From Ursus arctos (lineage: Eukaryota; Chordata; Mammalia; Carnivora; Ursidae): a DNA stretch of 64,000 bases. A program made the translations under genes and the position numbers. Under the pieces are notes generated by a model that saw nothing but the letters and a program-made list of their open reading frames with translations, was not told the DNA's origin and ran no database searches. The stretch lies in contig NW_026622875.1 in NCBI RefSeq assembly GCF_023065955.2, forward strand, positions 13,681,001 through 13,745,000. The letters run 5' to 3'. Position 1 is the stretch's first letter. Each line of letters starts with the position of its first letter. This document shows positions 48,873 to 61,252 of this stretch, in pieces.

Positions 48873-49358
48873 CTATCATCAAAAGCCCATTTAGATGGAG
48901 ATCGTGGACTCAGATTATTCCTAAAGCGTAAAGTGATGCGCCAGCAGCCATACAGTGCATTAGTGGCAGCACTGATTCTAGAATCCACACTCCCAGTTCA
49001 AACATGTTGCCAGAACTCAACAAATGAAAGTAAAATTTTAGGCAACAAAACTCTGAACTTTTGCTTTCCAGAGTTATTTAGCTACCTTTAGTCTCTGTCA
49101 CTGGAAATCTGTAAACTTAACTTTTACTCTCTGGCTTTTTAAAAAACTAAGCATTTTCTGCCCCAAAACAAGCAAAAATCCCCAGGTTATTCCCTGTTTT
49201 AAGAGGAAGTGAAAACAGCAAAAAAGATTATGTAAATTAAAACATCTTTTTATGTAGTTCCAGTTGCAAATGCAATTTAAAACACAGTGATAGGCATTTG
49301 TCAAAATTCGTCATATGGTCCACTTATGTACTATATTGTTTTTAAAAAACAATTTCTA

Positions 49359-49551
49359 GGGCACCTGGGTGCTCAGTCGTTAAGCATCTGCCTTCAGCTC
49401 AGGTCATGATCCCAGGGTTCTGGGATCAGCCCCGCATTGGGCTCCCTGCTCAGCGGGAAGCCTGCTTCTCCCCCTGCTTGTGTTCCCTCTCTCGCTGTGT
49501 CTCTGTCGAATAAATAAAATCTTAAAAAACAATAATAAAAATCAAAAAAAT
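49359..49551 (+). mobile_element. CanSINE
   Basis: GGCACCTGGGTGCTCAGTCG head. Target duplication AAAAAACAATTTCTA / AAAGAACAATTTATT. Confidence 0.92.
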
Positions 49552-49566
49552 AAAGAACAATTTATT

Positions 49567-50690
49567 TCCCTTTCCTGTCCTAGTTCTATATTCTAATTTA
49601 ATAGAAATCAGGCTGATCAAACAAGATGGTAGATTCAACCCATGTCTTCCAATGCCTGAGCCATTCCAAAGAAAAAAGATGCTCAAAATTCTTTGGAAGA
49701 AAATGTTCATAGTTGTTAATTCTGGGTGGCAGGAACTGAGTGTGTTATATTCGTATTTACATTATTCTATATGCTATACTTTCAAAAAATTTTTTAAACC
49801 AACTAACCTTGAGGTCAGGCATTCTCAGCCTCTTTGTGAGCAGGAGTAGGTCTTGGTTTCCCTGATACCTTAACATTTAGGGGATTAAGAGGGTGATGTG
49901 CCCACAGTAAACTATCCAGTGCATCCGACGGCGAATTTGGTTGGTGATATTCAGCCACCTAGAACTACCAGCAGATTCAGACAAATAGCTGCATGTCTCT
50001 GTCTCAGCAGCAGAATCATGCAACTTCCTACAGTACCATCCAAGAAAATCACACCTGTACCTAACTTCAAGTTTTGGGGTCTTGCCATGTATCAGCAGTG
50101 TGACCTTTGGTTGGTCAGTTGACCTCTCTGGTGCCACGTTTCCTAACTTGCAACATTTGAAGTTTTGTTTTCTAAATGCTTCTACTATAGTACTAATTTC
50201 TGCAAGACAATTGAGCTATTTAAAGTTGAGGTGTGTAAATCATGCCAGCCAGGTTTTATATGAGGTGATTCTGGGATAATTGTGACCCAGCAGGTGTCAG
50301 TCAGCGTTAGCTGGTGACTCATGCTCCAGCTGCCTCTCAGATTCCCACGGTCTAGAGCTAGGCACGGTGCCTGGGCATAGAGACCATTTTTGCTTTGTAG
50401 TTCTGTCTTGAGACGCCTGTGGCCTTGACCTTCCTGACTCATGCAGCCTCTGCTTGAAGTATGATTATAATTTCACCGACCTGGGCTGGCCCAAAAGAAA
50501 GGAAGTCAAGAGTTCTTAAAGAATAGGAAATCTAACTCTCTGTATTGTTAAATCTGCTTTGGCTACTAATTCGAAGCTTAAAATTTTGTATTTGTGAATT
50601 CTTTTAATTTGTATTGGAGTCTCCAAATGACAGGGCAAGGAAAAATGTTAGACCCTATTGATACCAACACCTGCTATCACCACCACTATT
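49567..50690. other. Intergenic, nothing recognised
   Basis: No gene; short frames only. Confidence 0.45.
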
Positions 50691-50707
50691 TTATAGGCGA
50701 AAGAAAT

Positions 50708-50861
50708 AGAGAAGAGAAGAGAAAGAGAGGGAGGGAGGGAGAGGGAAAGAAAGAAAAGAAAGGAAGAAAAGAAAGAAGGAAAAAGAAAAGAAAAAAGAAA
50801 AAGAAAGAAGGAAGGAAGGTTGGTTGAGAAAAAGAAAGAGAGGGGAAGGGAGGGAAGGAGA
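50708..50861. repeat. Polypurine GAAA/GGAA tract
   Basis: 112 consecutive purines on the + strand at 50708-50819, a short T-containing break (GTTGGTTG), then 36 more at 50826-50861. The Lys/Glu/Arg-rich and Ser/Phe-rich open frames over it are artefacts. Confidence 0.95.
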
Positions 50862-51009
50862 CCTACAGAGGGAAAGCCACACACAGGTTAGAATTTTTCA
50901 GGATGACAACATGGCATCTTCTATATTGATCAAAAGGGGGAAAATTATAAAACTATTACAACTACAAGCCAACATTTTATAATAATTAATGCAAATGAAG
51001 GGTATTTGC

Positions 51010-51320
51010 TCCAAGTCCTGATTCTACCAACTTCTCCCCAACCCCCCAGCCTCCACTTGCCCCCTCTTGCCCTGCTCCAATCCATTCTACACATGGGCAA
51101 TCAGAGGCTCTTTTTAAATGAAAGTTGCTGGTGTCACAAGCTCTTTAATACTTTCTTTCAGGGTGCCCTCTTCTCCTTCATAGCACTTTCTACAGTTACA
51201 ACTGTGTATTTTATTTGCTTAGTGTCTGCCTCCCCTCAACAAACTCCAGGGGGTACAGACTGAATTTCTGTTCATCCCTGTATCCCTGGGTACCTGGGCA
51301 CACCATGAATAGCTGATGGA
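51010..51320 (+). repeat. L2 3' region
   Basis: TTCTCCTTCATAGCACTTTC, ACAACTGTGTATTTTATTTG and CATCCCTGTATCCCTGG follow the L2 3' UTR. Confidence 0.75.
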
Positions 51321-51689
51321 AGAAACTACTACCAATGTTAGTCTGCTGACAGCACTACAAGAAACACCTCAAGAGTTAACATTGTCTGTTTTTATATCAA
51401 AAATCACTGGGGAATTTGCCTCAGGTACGCAGGGAACAGAAATGGGGAGATAATCAAACAACCCAGAGAAGGGAGGAAATAGTCTCTCTGTCCCAGTCAT
51501 TCTCTAGGCAACGGCAGAAATGCTGGCCTGAAGGGTCTGTGCCCTAAAATGTCTTATGTCATGGTGTCACCTGACATTCATATCAAAGGCAGACTCTGCT
51601 CTGTGTTTGATGATCCTTGCAGAGGGCACAGATGAGGGTTCCTTTGACCCTATGGGGAACTGTATTATAAGATTGGATCAGCTTGCAAA

Positions 51690-51905
51690 GTTCAGCAAGA
51701 TAACGGCAGTTGCCATTTATTGCACACCTGTGTGTGCGCAAAGTGCTTTGCCTATATTAACCCATTAAATCCTCCCCCATATCCCAATGAGGATAAGGGT
51801 TTATTAGCCTCAATCTGAAGTTGAGGACATTAAAGTTCAGGGAGAGTAAGCAACTTGCCTAAGCTCACAGATAGTAAGCAACAGAACTCGGATAGGAACA
51901 GCTGC
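51690..51905 (-). repeat. MIR SINE, reverse orientation
   Basis: CAGTTGCCATTTATTGCACA, then CAAAGTGCTTTGCCTATATT, and GCAACTTGCCTAAGCTCACA are the reversed MIR. Confidence 0.75.
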
Positions 51906-52137
51906 TAGCATCCATGACCCTTCACCGTGTTACATGACGCATCATTATTGATGTTTGGCGTGCACACATTTTGACCACCAAAAGAAACAAGTGCTTGTTT
52001 GTAACAGAGAGGGATGAACAGGGGGTATAGTCATGCAGATGTTTGGTGGATACAGAACACCTGTGCTTTCGAACTGCTTTCTCTACTGTCATAGCATGTT
52101 AGAAGGGGCCAGTGAGCTAAGATCATTCAGACCCTCA

Positions 52138-52455
52138 CTACTCAAAGTGTGGTCCACGGACCAGCAGCAGCAGCATCACCTGGGAGCTTGTTAGAAATGT
52201 AGCATCTCTGGCCATACCCCCGACCAACTGAATCAGAATCTGCATTTTAATACAATCCCAGATGACTTGGATGCAGTTCGAGTTTGAGAAGCACTGGTGA
52301 AGACCGGAGGTTCTCAACCCACTTGCCTCACTGAGGACAAAAGTATATGAGGACCAGAGTTAGAATCCCTGGCAGTAGGGCTGAGCTCCTGTGGCCTTTT
52401 TAAAGCTCCCCAGGAGAGTCCCACATGCAGTTAGAGTAGAGAACCACTGATCTGG
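52138..52455 (+). mobile_element. Two adjacent hAT-type MITEs (MER5/MER20 sort)
   Basis: The first, 52138-52300, contains CTCAAAGTGTGGTCCACGGA, GCATCACCTGGGAGCTTGTT and TTGAGAAGCACT. The second, 52310-52455, runs from GGTTCTCAACCC to GCTCCCCAGGAGAGTC and AGAGAACCACTGA. Confidence 0.7.
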
Positions 52456-52529
52456 TCCAAACCCTCACCTTATTTTATTCTTCCCTTGTTTTATACCGCA
52501 GTTAAAATAAGTGAAGTGACCTACCAAGT

Positions 52530-52750
52530 ATCATGAGAAGACTGTGGACTTTAGAGACTAAGCACATCAACATGTGGATCCTGATTCTGCCACTAATTTG
52601 CAGGGGGAGGCTTTTGGCAAATCACTAGCCTCCCTGGGCCTCAGCATCCACATTTACAAAACGGAGCTGACATCCACCTTCGAGGGTCACTGTGAGAAAC
52701 TCATGCAAGGCCCAGAGGCAAGGAGTGTGTGCACGGCAGGACCCTGACCA
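52530..52750 (+). repeat. MIR SINE
   Basis: ATCCTGATTCTGCCACTAAT, CCTCCCTGGGCCTCAGCATC and TTACAAAACGGAGCTGACAT in MIR order. Confidence 0.8.
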
Positions 52751-52905
52751 ATGGGGGCTTCTCCAACTGCCCGGCAGAGCACTAGGCCAGCAGGTGGCTG
52801 TGGGAGCAGCGAAGCACTGAAGCATCGAAATTCCTGCCCCCGGAGTCGTCTCCAAGCGTGCAGCCAATGTGTTAATATAACTTTTGTTAAGACTCTGATG
52901 AAAAT

Positions 52906-53107
52906 GGGACGCCTGGGTGGCTCTGTTGGTGCAGTGTCTGCCTTCGGCTCAGGTTACGATCCCGGGGTCCCGGGACTGAGCCCCATGTAAGGCTCCCTGC
53001 TCAGTGGGGGAGACTGCTTCTCCCTCTCCCTCGGCCCCTCCCTCCCCTCTCATCCTCTCTCTCTCACTCCCTCTCTCAAATAAATAAGTAAATAATCTTT
53101 TAAAAAA
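52906..53107 (+). mobile_element. CanSINE
   Basis: GGACGCCTGGGTGGCTCTGT head and AAATAAATAAGTAAATAATC tail. Target duplication ACTCTGATGAAAA / ATACTGATGAAAA. Confidence 0.94.
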
Positions 53108-53484
53108 TACTGATGAAAAAGTGCAGGAAGAAGCAGATGAAAGTCCACAGTAAGTGAAAAGGGGTGTCCTCTTCCAAGTGCTCCCCACACCCCCAGCCCG
53201 CACCCCTCATCCCATCTGTTCCACCCAGCTGGTACCAGCAAAGATATCTCTTCTTTTAGTTAGTATTTTTCAAACATACAAACAAAAACCACTTTCCATA
53301 CTGCTTGTTGACCTGTATTTACTAGAACAGGAAATAACACAGGTAGAAATAGCCCCTCTGGAGAAACCCCTTCACTGTGACGGAAACTAAGAAAACACAA
53401 AACATGGCTTTGCCTCTCTACCTGAGAAAGTACAAGGCTCAAAGAGTGTGGGAAAGGAAAGGTGCTCTCATTCCCGTGTTAGCA

Positions 53485-53650
53485 GTGTTTTTTTTTTCTT
53501 TTTAACTTTTTTTTGTGGTAAAATATACTTAACATAAAATTACCATGTTAACCATTTTTAAGGGTACCGTTCAGTGGTATTAAGTACATTCACATAACTG
53601 TGCATGTTTCCAACAGTTTTCTTCTTATACTTCCTTCCTTTTCTTCTTGC
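53485..53650 (+). repeat. Old L1-type fragment
   Basis: GTGGTAAAATATACTTAACA, TTAACCATTTTTAAGGGTAC and GTTCAGTGGTATTAAGTACA form a well-known old L1 segment. Confidence 0.6.
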
Positions 53651-53779
53651 ACACACCTACACAAACACACTATCTTCACGATATTGTGGCTTTGGAACGT
53701 TTCACATGTATAATTAGAAATGATCTGAAAAGGGGTCCCAGCGTGACATGCCTTTTCTTCTCATTGGAATGAAATGTAT

Positions 53780-53970
53780 TTCGTGAGTGACAATCATCTG
53801 TCAGGTGCTTTCACATACTTTATTCACAACAACCTATAAGGGAGGGAGGGGTTACACCGATTTTTTACAGATCAGGTAACTGAGGCTCAAGGAGGCCGGT
53901 CAGCACGTACACAGCCACAGAGACGGAAAGGACTACGGCCAGCAGTCATACTCCTATCTGCAGGATTCCG
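53780..53970 (-). repeat. MIR SINE, reverse orientation
   Basis: CAGGTGCTTTCACATACTTT, then TTTTTACAGATCAGGTAACT and GAGGCTCAAGGAGGCC; reversed MIR. Confidence 0.7.
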
Positions 53971-54017
53971 AAGGCCAGGTTCTTTTTTCCTTTTTTTTAA
54001 AGAAATATTTTTTTATT

Positions 54018-54214
54018 GGGTGCCTGGGTGGTTTAGTCGGTTAAGCTCTGCCTTTGGCTCAGGTCATGTCCCCAGGGTCCTGGGATCAAGTGCCACATGG
54101 GGCTCCCTGCTCGGCGGGGAGCCTGCTTCTCCCTCTGCCTCTGCCTGCTCCCCCTGCTTATGTGCGCGCACGCTCTCAAATAAACAAATAAATAAATAAC
54201 CTTTATTTAAAAAT
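54018..54214 (+). mobile_element. CanSINE
   Basis: GGGTGCCTGGGTGGTTTAGT head, CT-rich body, AAATAAACAAATAAAT tail. Target duplication AAATATTTTTTTATT / AAATATTTTTTATT. Confidence 0.93.
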
Positions 54215-54229
54215 AAATATTTTTTATTA

Positions 54230-55550
54230 TAGATTACCTCAGTTGTCTTAAAAAAAACTTTTTAATACAGAAAAATGTAAAAAAAAATAAAAATAAAAAT
54301 CACTAACAAACTCCTCTCCCAGAAATAATCACTGATCTGTATTGAGGTCTTCCTGTCCAATCCTTTCCGTATAGCAATACATTTACTTCCCTGGTGTTCC
54401 ACTGAATGTGGCACAGGAGAGGGGGATGGCAGAGGGATGTGACAGGGAGGGATGAGAACTTCCATGTGTTTTTTCTCTGTATATGTATATGTTGCTTGAA
54501 TCTTTTACAATTAGATGTATTCGCAAATGAATTGTGCAGTAAATGAATAGAAACTAATTGGAAGTAAAATCCAGAGGGGAAAAAAAAGAATATTGATCAA
54601 CAAGGGAGACTTGTCAACCTAGAAACACTGAAAAAGAAAAGCCCAAGAGGCAAAGATTGGCTCAGAACCAAGAACTCCTCAGGGTAAACAATAAGGCTCA
54701 AGCTGATAGGTATGTTTCTAACATAAAGACAGACGCATCAGGCTTTCAAAGCAGGATGTCATTAAACCTCCCTATCACCTAGTAGTGCGGTAGTGTGGGT
54801 CTAATTCTGTGCCTGCCAGACAGCTTTCTGAATACAATTTAACTTCTCATGTAATTTGCTTACAGGGTGAGAATGTTCTGGGCAGATTATTATAAATTTT
54901 CCAACAACTTGATAGTTAAACCTTTCTGCCAATTAAATTAATTGGCTTTCAAATATTTCTTCATTCTCTGAGAACTCTGTTCATCAGTCAGCATCACTAA
55001 ATTCTGTCAACCCAGGATAGTGATAGTTTGAACTTTCCAAATCCATAAGTCTGGACTTAATGGGAAAGGTCACCTGAAGGCCATTCCTTGGAGTACTTTC
55101 TAAGCTGAGGAGCAGGAGGACTGCCAACAGACATCTCTGGTCTTACACATCCAATATGTACCAGAAAATGCCATTATTAGCACCACTGTTACTATTCCTC
55201 AGGTCATGTGGTTAGACAGGGCCAATCTTAGGCCATTTAACAGCAGTGCAATGTGGTAGTAGGCCAGGGCAGGTTCTGGAGAGACAGACCCAGCCACGAA
55301 CACTGGGGGAAAGCCCCATCCAGCAAGCACAGATGGTATCTGACTCAAGAGTTACCAGAAGTAACTACCAAATTCAACAAGCACTCGGCCTCAGGTAGTA
55401 TAGGTAGGAGAGAGGTGACATAAGGGCTGAGAAGAGCAATGGGAGAAGGGAATCCAAGAGTAAGTGATAGGCAGGGATCCAGGCAGGTGTTGACCTCAGG
55501 TGAGTCCATCTGCAGGCATCAATAGCTGGTACCTATGCACAAGACTGGGT
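54230..55550. other. Intergenic, mostly unassigned
   Basis: A possible old L1 fragment at 54240-54560 (AGAAATAATCACTGATCTGT). The rest holds nothing I can name. Confidence 0.4.
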
Positions 55551-56049
55551 TTCCTTCCTTCATCCGTTCATTCAACAAATACTTGTGACATACCTCTTGG
55601 GGAGACACTCCTCTGCGGGACTCTCACGCTCCCGCATACCTTGTTCAGTATACCAGGGATATGAGGCCTGACTGCTCTTTACCTGGGCCATTTCTCAGGG
55701 TTGTGTTATCAGCAAGCAACCTTGAGGGATGAAGTAATGCCTTCCCTGGGGAGGGAGAGCAGGCTTGCTTACTGCTTGCTATAAAAGTCATGAATTCCCA
55801 AGTTCCGTGTTCCTCACCTGCAGCACAAACTCACTGCCTGGACAGTCTCCATCTGACCCCCATCATCTCTCCCGTGAGGACTGGAGGCCAGCATGCTGGT
55901 GCTATGCTGCTTGCTGTCCTGGCAGTAATAAACTCCCATGTTTCTGACCCTGGAGTCTCACGTCGCCTCCAGCATCCAGGGACTAGTAAAAGGCTAACTT
56001 ACTAGCTTGTAAATTGGGGAAAACCCAATTCCAGACTCTGCAGCACCTA

Positions 56050-57300
56050 GTGTGTGCTGGGCCCTACACTAGGTCTTGGGGATAAAGCAGCGTACAAAAA
56101 CAGGCCCATGCCTGTTCTCAAGGAATGGACATTCAAGAGAGGGGACGAACAACAGATAACAAAATAAACAAGAAAACAGAGCGTTAAGAAGTGCTCTGCA
56201 GACACCATAAATGGAGTGATGTGCTGGAGATGACCAGGTGCCTACGCTAGACTGAGTGGCCACAGAAGGCCAAGGAAAAAGCACCTGGAGGGAAGCACCG
56301 AGGCAAGAAGAGAACGGCAAGTACAGAAGGCCTGCGGCAGAACCAGCCAGCGTGGCCGGAGCACAGTGGTCACGGGGGAGACAGTTTGAAGGCAGGTCAG
56401 TCAGGAGCTAGATTCTTGCCCTGTGAGGCCAAAGCTAAGGGTTTAGATTTCTTTCCAGGTGCAATGGGAAGCCATTGGAAAATTTTAAGAAGGAACATAA
56501 ATGATCAGGTTTAGATTTTTAAAACTGGCTCTAGCTGCTCAGCAAAGAAAAAAATGGTTGCAATGGGCAAGAATGCACACATTTGGGTGCTAGTGCCTCA
56601 GTCCCGGTGAGATGTAATTATGGCTTGGACGAGGATGGCCAGGGGGGAGCTAAATAGAAGTGGGCAGATTTGGGCTGAGTTTTATTATTTTTTTAAAGAT
56701 TTATTTATTTATTTATTTGAGACAGAAAGAGCAGGTACTGGGGTGGGGAGGGGCAGAGGGAGAGAGACAATTGTAAACAGACTCCCCACTGAGGACACAG
56801 CCCAATGTGGGGCTCAGTCCCACAGCCCTGAGATCATGACCCAAACCAAAACCAAGAGTCAGACGCTCCACTGACTGAGCCACGCAGGCGCCCCAGATTT
56901 GGGCTGAGTTTTAAAGGTAGAGTTGGCAGGAGTTGCTAATGGATTGGATGGGGAGACGGGGAACTGGGTTAGAATAGCAGTTATAGGAAGAAGAAAAAGA
57001 GAAGAGCCAAAGCTGATCATCCTAGGTTTCTCCCCTGAGAAACGAGGTGAGTTCCAGTTGCGGAGATGAACGAGACCAGGGAAAGAGGTGGTTTAAGGGA
57101 GAATCCAGAGTCAGGTGGGTGAAGGCAGCACCCAGACAGTCGCTTGAGTCTGGAGTTCTGAGGGGAGACCAGGCTGGAGGTATCATCTTGGGGGCCACTA
57201 CCATATGGATGGTGTTCAAGTTGTGAGGGGATGAGAAGACCGGGGGAGATAATCTGGATAGAGGAGAGTGAGACTCAGGCCTGCATCGCTCAACCGCCAC
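56050..57300 (-). repeat. Long L2 fragment, reverse orientation, split by a CanSINE
   Basis: GTGCTGGGCCCTACACTAGG, GCAATGGGAAGCCATTGGAA, CTGGCTCTAGCTGCTC and GGAGTTGCTAATGGATTGGA follow reversed L2 order for about 1 kb. A CanSINE sits at 56685. The short frames here are not genes. Confidence 0.75.
56685..56894 (-). mobile_element. CanSINE, reverse orientation
   Basis: AAAGATTTATTTATTTATTT, GA-rich body, GAGCCACGCAGGCGCCCC. Perfect 19-base target duplication AGATTTGGGCTGAGTTTTA at 56666 and 56895. Confidence 0.97.
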
Positions 57301-57849
57301 ATGAGGAACCGAAGCCCAGAAATGGGACTTCTAAGAGTGGCTGCCAAGGTGGGGGAAACCCTTGAGGATTTGGTGTCACAAACCCCCCAGGAAAACAGCA
57401 GATTCAAGTAGAACAGAGGGGTCGGCGGTGGAACATCACTGAGAAGACTGTCCATCTCCAGTTCCCTGAGAGACAAGCCTTAAGTACCACCCACTTACTG
57501 CCTCCAGACCCTGGGACAGTGATACCGAGTAAGAGGCACGTTGCAGCTCCAAGGCAGAGTTTCCATTACACCAGACACACACGTGCGGCTACCGGAGTCC
57601 TAGAGTTACAGAGGCTTCTCCTGACAAGAAGAGATGTCCTATCCAGAGTGTGGCACACTTGCTGCCCCTTTCCCCAGCCAACCCACCCTTCTCCCCTGTC
57701 CCCTGAGGGACCGGAGGGCATACCTCCGGGTTTGTACTCTCTTATCTGTCCAGCTATGCTCATGCTACTCACTCTCCAAGGCCTAACGTGGTCCTCCTCA
57801 TTCAAGACACACACATCAATCGTTCTGTGCTTCCTTCTGTGCTCTTTAC
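57301..57849. other. Intergenic, nothing recognised
   Basis: The two opposed frames over 57519-57880 (112 and 104 codons) have no domain. Confidence 0.45.
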
Positions 57850-58020
57850 ATCCTTGATATAATGTAACTCTCATAAACACGCTAAGGTAAATATTATCAT
57901 TTTCATGAACAAATGAAGAAAGTGAAGCTCAGAGAGGCTAAGTAACTTGCTTAAAGTCACACAGCTTGCAAGTGGTGAAAACAGGATTCAAGCCCAGGAC
58001 TGTGGCCCTTGCAACAGACC
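57850..58020 (-). repeat. MIR SINE, reverse orientation
   Basis: GAAGCTCAGAGAGGCTAAGT, AACTTGCTTAAAGTCACACA and TTGCAAGTGGTGAAAACAGG are the reversed MIR core. Confidence 0.85.
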
Positions 58021-58109
58021 TGCCTGCCTGCACATGTGGCGAGGATAGGGACCCTTAACAGTTTAGCTCCAGTCTGAAAGCAGAAGACAAAAAGGCAAAT
58101 CACAATCAC

Positions 58110-58480
58110 AAAATGTGCAACTACAGAAACTATGTCATTACAAAGTAAATGAGCGTCAGAGGACATACAAATTGCTATGGAGTTCAAAGGGAGATCAGAA
58201 ATGCTTCCTGGAAGAGGCGGTGTGTGCAAGAGGCCTTGAAAGCTTGGCAGGATTTTGCAGGGCTGAGGCAGTTGGGAGGATGTGCGAAGAGAAAGGAGCA
58301 GCCTCTCCCTGCCCAACCCCAATGCAGTCAGTGCCTGAGTCCAGCCTTGTCCGCCTCACCATCCCCTTTACAGGGTTTTCCATCGCTCATATTTGCTTTA
58401 TCCCTACACCCCAGCACCTAATCCAAGGTCATGCACACAGAAGGTGTCTAGTGAATATTTGTTGAGTTCAACAGTGTCCT
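58110..58480. repeat. L2 fragments in both orientations
   Basis: Reversed L2-like sequence at 58160-58290 (AAATGCTTCCTGGAAGAGGC). A + strand L2 3' end at 58370-58475 (CTAGTGAATATTTGTTGAGT). Confidence 0.55.
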
Positions 58481-59100
58481 GTCTGATCTCCTAATTCTAG
58501 TCTCTCCTTTATCTAATCCATCCCTATACCACATAAGTGTTGTCACTAACCCTGCCTACAATTAAACCTACTCCTTCTAGAGAATTTGCCTAGTTTCTGG
58601 AAAACTCCATAGGAACCCCCAATAACTCACACACCCACAAACTCACAAAGCTGGCCTCAGTTGCTATGACCTAACCCTAGGCCAGCCCAGTCGCTGACGG
58701 AGCAGCAACCAACCCGATTCTCTCGAGAGAGAGAGCGGAAGACTGTCTGTGGTGGGCACGGCACCCGCACAGTCCTGGGAAGTTGGGGTTGCACCAAGAT
58801 GAGCCCAGCCAGAGAAGCAGAGACACGGGAGCAAGGGACCCTGAGAGGTGGAGGGAGCAGCCACACTGCCCACCCTTCCAGGTCCCAGTCCTCACCCCTC
58901 ACCCACCAAGGCCCAGTGACACTCCTTTTCCTGTTCTTAGCTATCTGGGAGATGGCCCCTTATGCCTTCCCAATGAACTCCCCTAGTTACTTTTTTCCCT
59001 TTCTCAGTTTTAAACTGTTTTTATTGACTCTCACCCACTGTTACAGCAAGTAACACATGCTTTGTCTCTCTGATTTTCATTCTATGATTATTGTTGTCAA
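58481..59100. other. Intergenic, nothing recognised
   Basis: Several nested 60-85 codon frames at 58657-59053 lie in different phases on both strands and show no domain. Confidence 0.45.
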
Positions 59101-59149
59101 GATTTAAAATGTTTTTTAAACCTTTTATTATGTAAATTTTCTTTTTTTC

Positions 59150-59350
59150 CCTTCATTTTGTCTTTTTAAAATTAATTAACATATAATGTATTATTTGTTT
59201 CAGGGGTACAGGTCTGTGATTCATCAGTCTTACACAATACACAGGGCTCACAACAACACATACGCTCCCCAATGTCCATCACCCAGCCACCCCATCTCTC
59301 CCACCCCCTCCACTCCAGCAACTCAGTTTGTTTCCTGAGATTAAGAGTTT
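59150..59350 (-). mobile_element. L1 fragment, probably reverse orientation
   Basis: TTAATTAACATATAATGTAT, TTTGTTTCAGGGGTACAG and CAATGTCCATCACCCAGCC are a typical carnivore L1 stretch. Confidence 0.6.
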
Positions 59351-59379
59351 GTCTCCCTCTCTGGTTTCATCTTGTTTAC

Positions 59380-60640
59380 GTAAATTTTCAAAAGAAGGAA
59401 GGGAGAACAATGTCATGAATTTGATGTACCATCACCAACTCCAACAATTATCCACCCTTGGCCAGTCTTGCTTCATCTATACCCTCACCTACATCCACGT
59501 ACGGATTTTTTTTTTAAGATTTATTTATTTTAGAGAGAGAGAAAGAGAGTGGGGGGAAGGGCAGAGGGAGAGAGAGAAGCTTCGAGCAGACTCACTCCCT
59601 GCTGAGTGCCAAGCCCCATGAAGGGCTCAATCCGAGGACCCTGAGATCATGACCTGAGCTAAAATCAAAAGTCAGACATTCAACCGACTGAGCCACCTAG
59701 GCGCCCTCCACATGTGGATTTTTAAAATCAAATCCCAGGTATTTATATAGTTTCATCTCTCTGTATACCTCAGTCTAGAGTATCTAAAAATTATAACTTT
59801 TATGTAACAATACTGTTATCATACCTATTAAAATGAATAACTCCTTAATATAATCAAATACCCAGTCAGATTTTCCTGGTTGATGTATTCTGTTTGAACC
59901 GGAATCCACGTGAGATCCTACGTCATTACTGATGAAATAGTTACATCACTCTTAATCTACAGATTCTCTCTCCATCTCTTTTCTTTCTCTGAAATTCTTT
60001 ATTCAAGAACCCAGATTTCCTATAGCAGTTTCCTGTAGTTTCACTACATCTCCAGACGATCAGTTAATATAATCTTCTGCACCTTCTATTTCTTTTAAAT
60101 CAGTGGTTAAGACAAGTAGCTTGATCAAAGTCAGATTTGATTCTTTCTTTTTTAAATGAGGCCGCTTCATAAGTGGCGGGGGTATTGTGTACTTCCATAA
60201 CAGGAAGGACAAAATCAATCAATCGATCAATCTCTCTCTATTGGTTATGTTATCAGCCACTGATAGCCCACATCCACTTATTAGGGATTACAAAATGATG
60301 TTTCAAATCCATCATTCCATCTGTATTAGCCAAAAAACTTCTATAGTAAGAAACTTCCCCTTTTCAACTATTTGAAGGTACATTTCACAAGGGAAAGGTA
60401 AGATAAATGCTTATTTTCCTTCATGAGTTTACAAAACAGTGAGATGATTTCTTGGCATCGTCCAAAGTAACCAGTGAAGTAACATTTTAAAAAATATCCT
60501 TATGTATCATGGATTTAAACATTTTTTATGTATTTCAATCCATTGCAGTTATTATCCTTACTGACGCTGATGCCATTCCATCTTGGCCTGGTGAATGCTT
60601 ATTCTGCGTAATTCCTGGGTCCTTTTGATATGAGCTAAAT
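59380..60640 (+). repeat. Old L1-type segment split by a CanSINE
   Basis: CAACAATTATCCACCCTTGG before the CanSINE; CTCCTTAATATAATCAAATA and TCTACAGATTCTCTCTCCAT after it. It resembles the intronic fragment at 38880. The right boundary is uncertain. Confidence 0.45.
59511..59706 (-). mobile_element. CanSINE, reverse orientation
   Basis: TTTTTAAGATTTATTTATTT, GA-rich body, GAGCCACCTAGGCGCCC. Target duplication TCCACGTACGGATTTTT / TCCACATGTGGATTTTT. Confidence 0.94.
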
Positions 60641-60782
60641 AGTAGTCTTTAATGTTCCAGACTCATCTCATTCTTTTCCTGCCTTCAACCTAGAATCAAC
60701 TATGTCTCTGAGGGAATATCTTCAATTCTTTTAACGGGAAATTGTAATTCAAGATCACAGCCTAACGTCCACTGCAGCATTA

Positions 60783-61250
60783 CAAGCACACCTCGGAGAT
60801 ACTGCAGGTTCAGTTCCAGACCACCACAATGAAGTGAGTTTCATGTTAAAACAAGAAGAATGAATTTTTAGTATCCCAGTGCATATAAAGGTTTACCCTA
60901 TACTTTAGTCTATTAAATATGCAATAGCATTATGTTTTTTAAAAAAAGGCCATGTACGTAACTTAGTTAAAAAATAGTTTAGTGCTAAAAAATGCTAACC
61001 ATTATCTGATCTTCCAGTATGTTGTAATCACTGATCACAGATCACCATAACAAATATAATAATAATGAAAAAGTTTTAAATATTGCAAGAATTACCAACC
61101 ATAACACAGGGATACGAATGAGCAAATGCTATTGGAAAAATGGCACCAAAAGTGTTGCTTAACACAGGGTTACCACAAACCTTCAATTTGTAAAAAATGC
61201 AGTATCTTCAAAACACAATGAAATGAAGCCAATAAAATGAGGTATGCCTG
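60783..61250 (+). mobile_element. Internally deleted Tigger1 transposon
   Basis: Flanked by TA at 60781 and 61251. The 5' end CAAGCACACCTCGGAGATAC is the inverse of the 3' end GAGGTATGCCTG. Next come CAGTTCCAGACCACCACAAT and, near the 3' end, ACAAATATAATAATAATGAA and GGGTTACCACAAACCTTCAA, all in Tigger1 order, but the transposase is missing. 468 bases; non-autonomous. Confidence 0.88.
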
Positions 61251-61252
61251 TA

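Noticed and set aside
50594..50884. Lys/Glu-rich and Phe/Ser-rich frames
   Set aside because: Produced entirely by the polypurine simple repeat.
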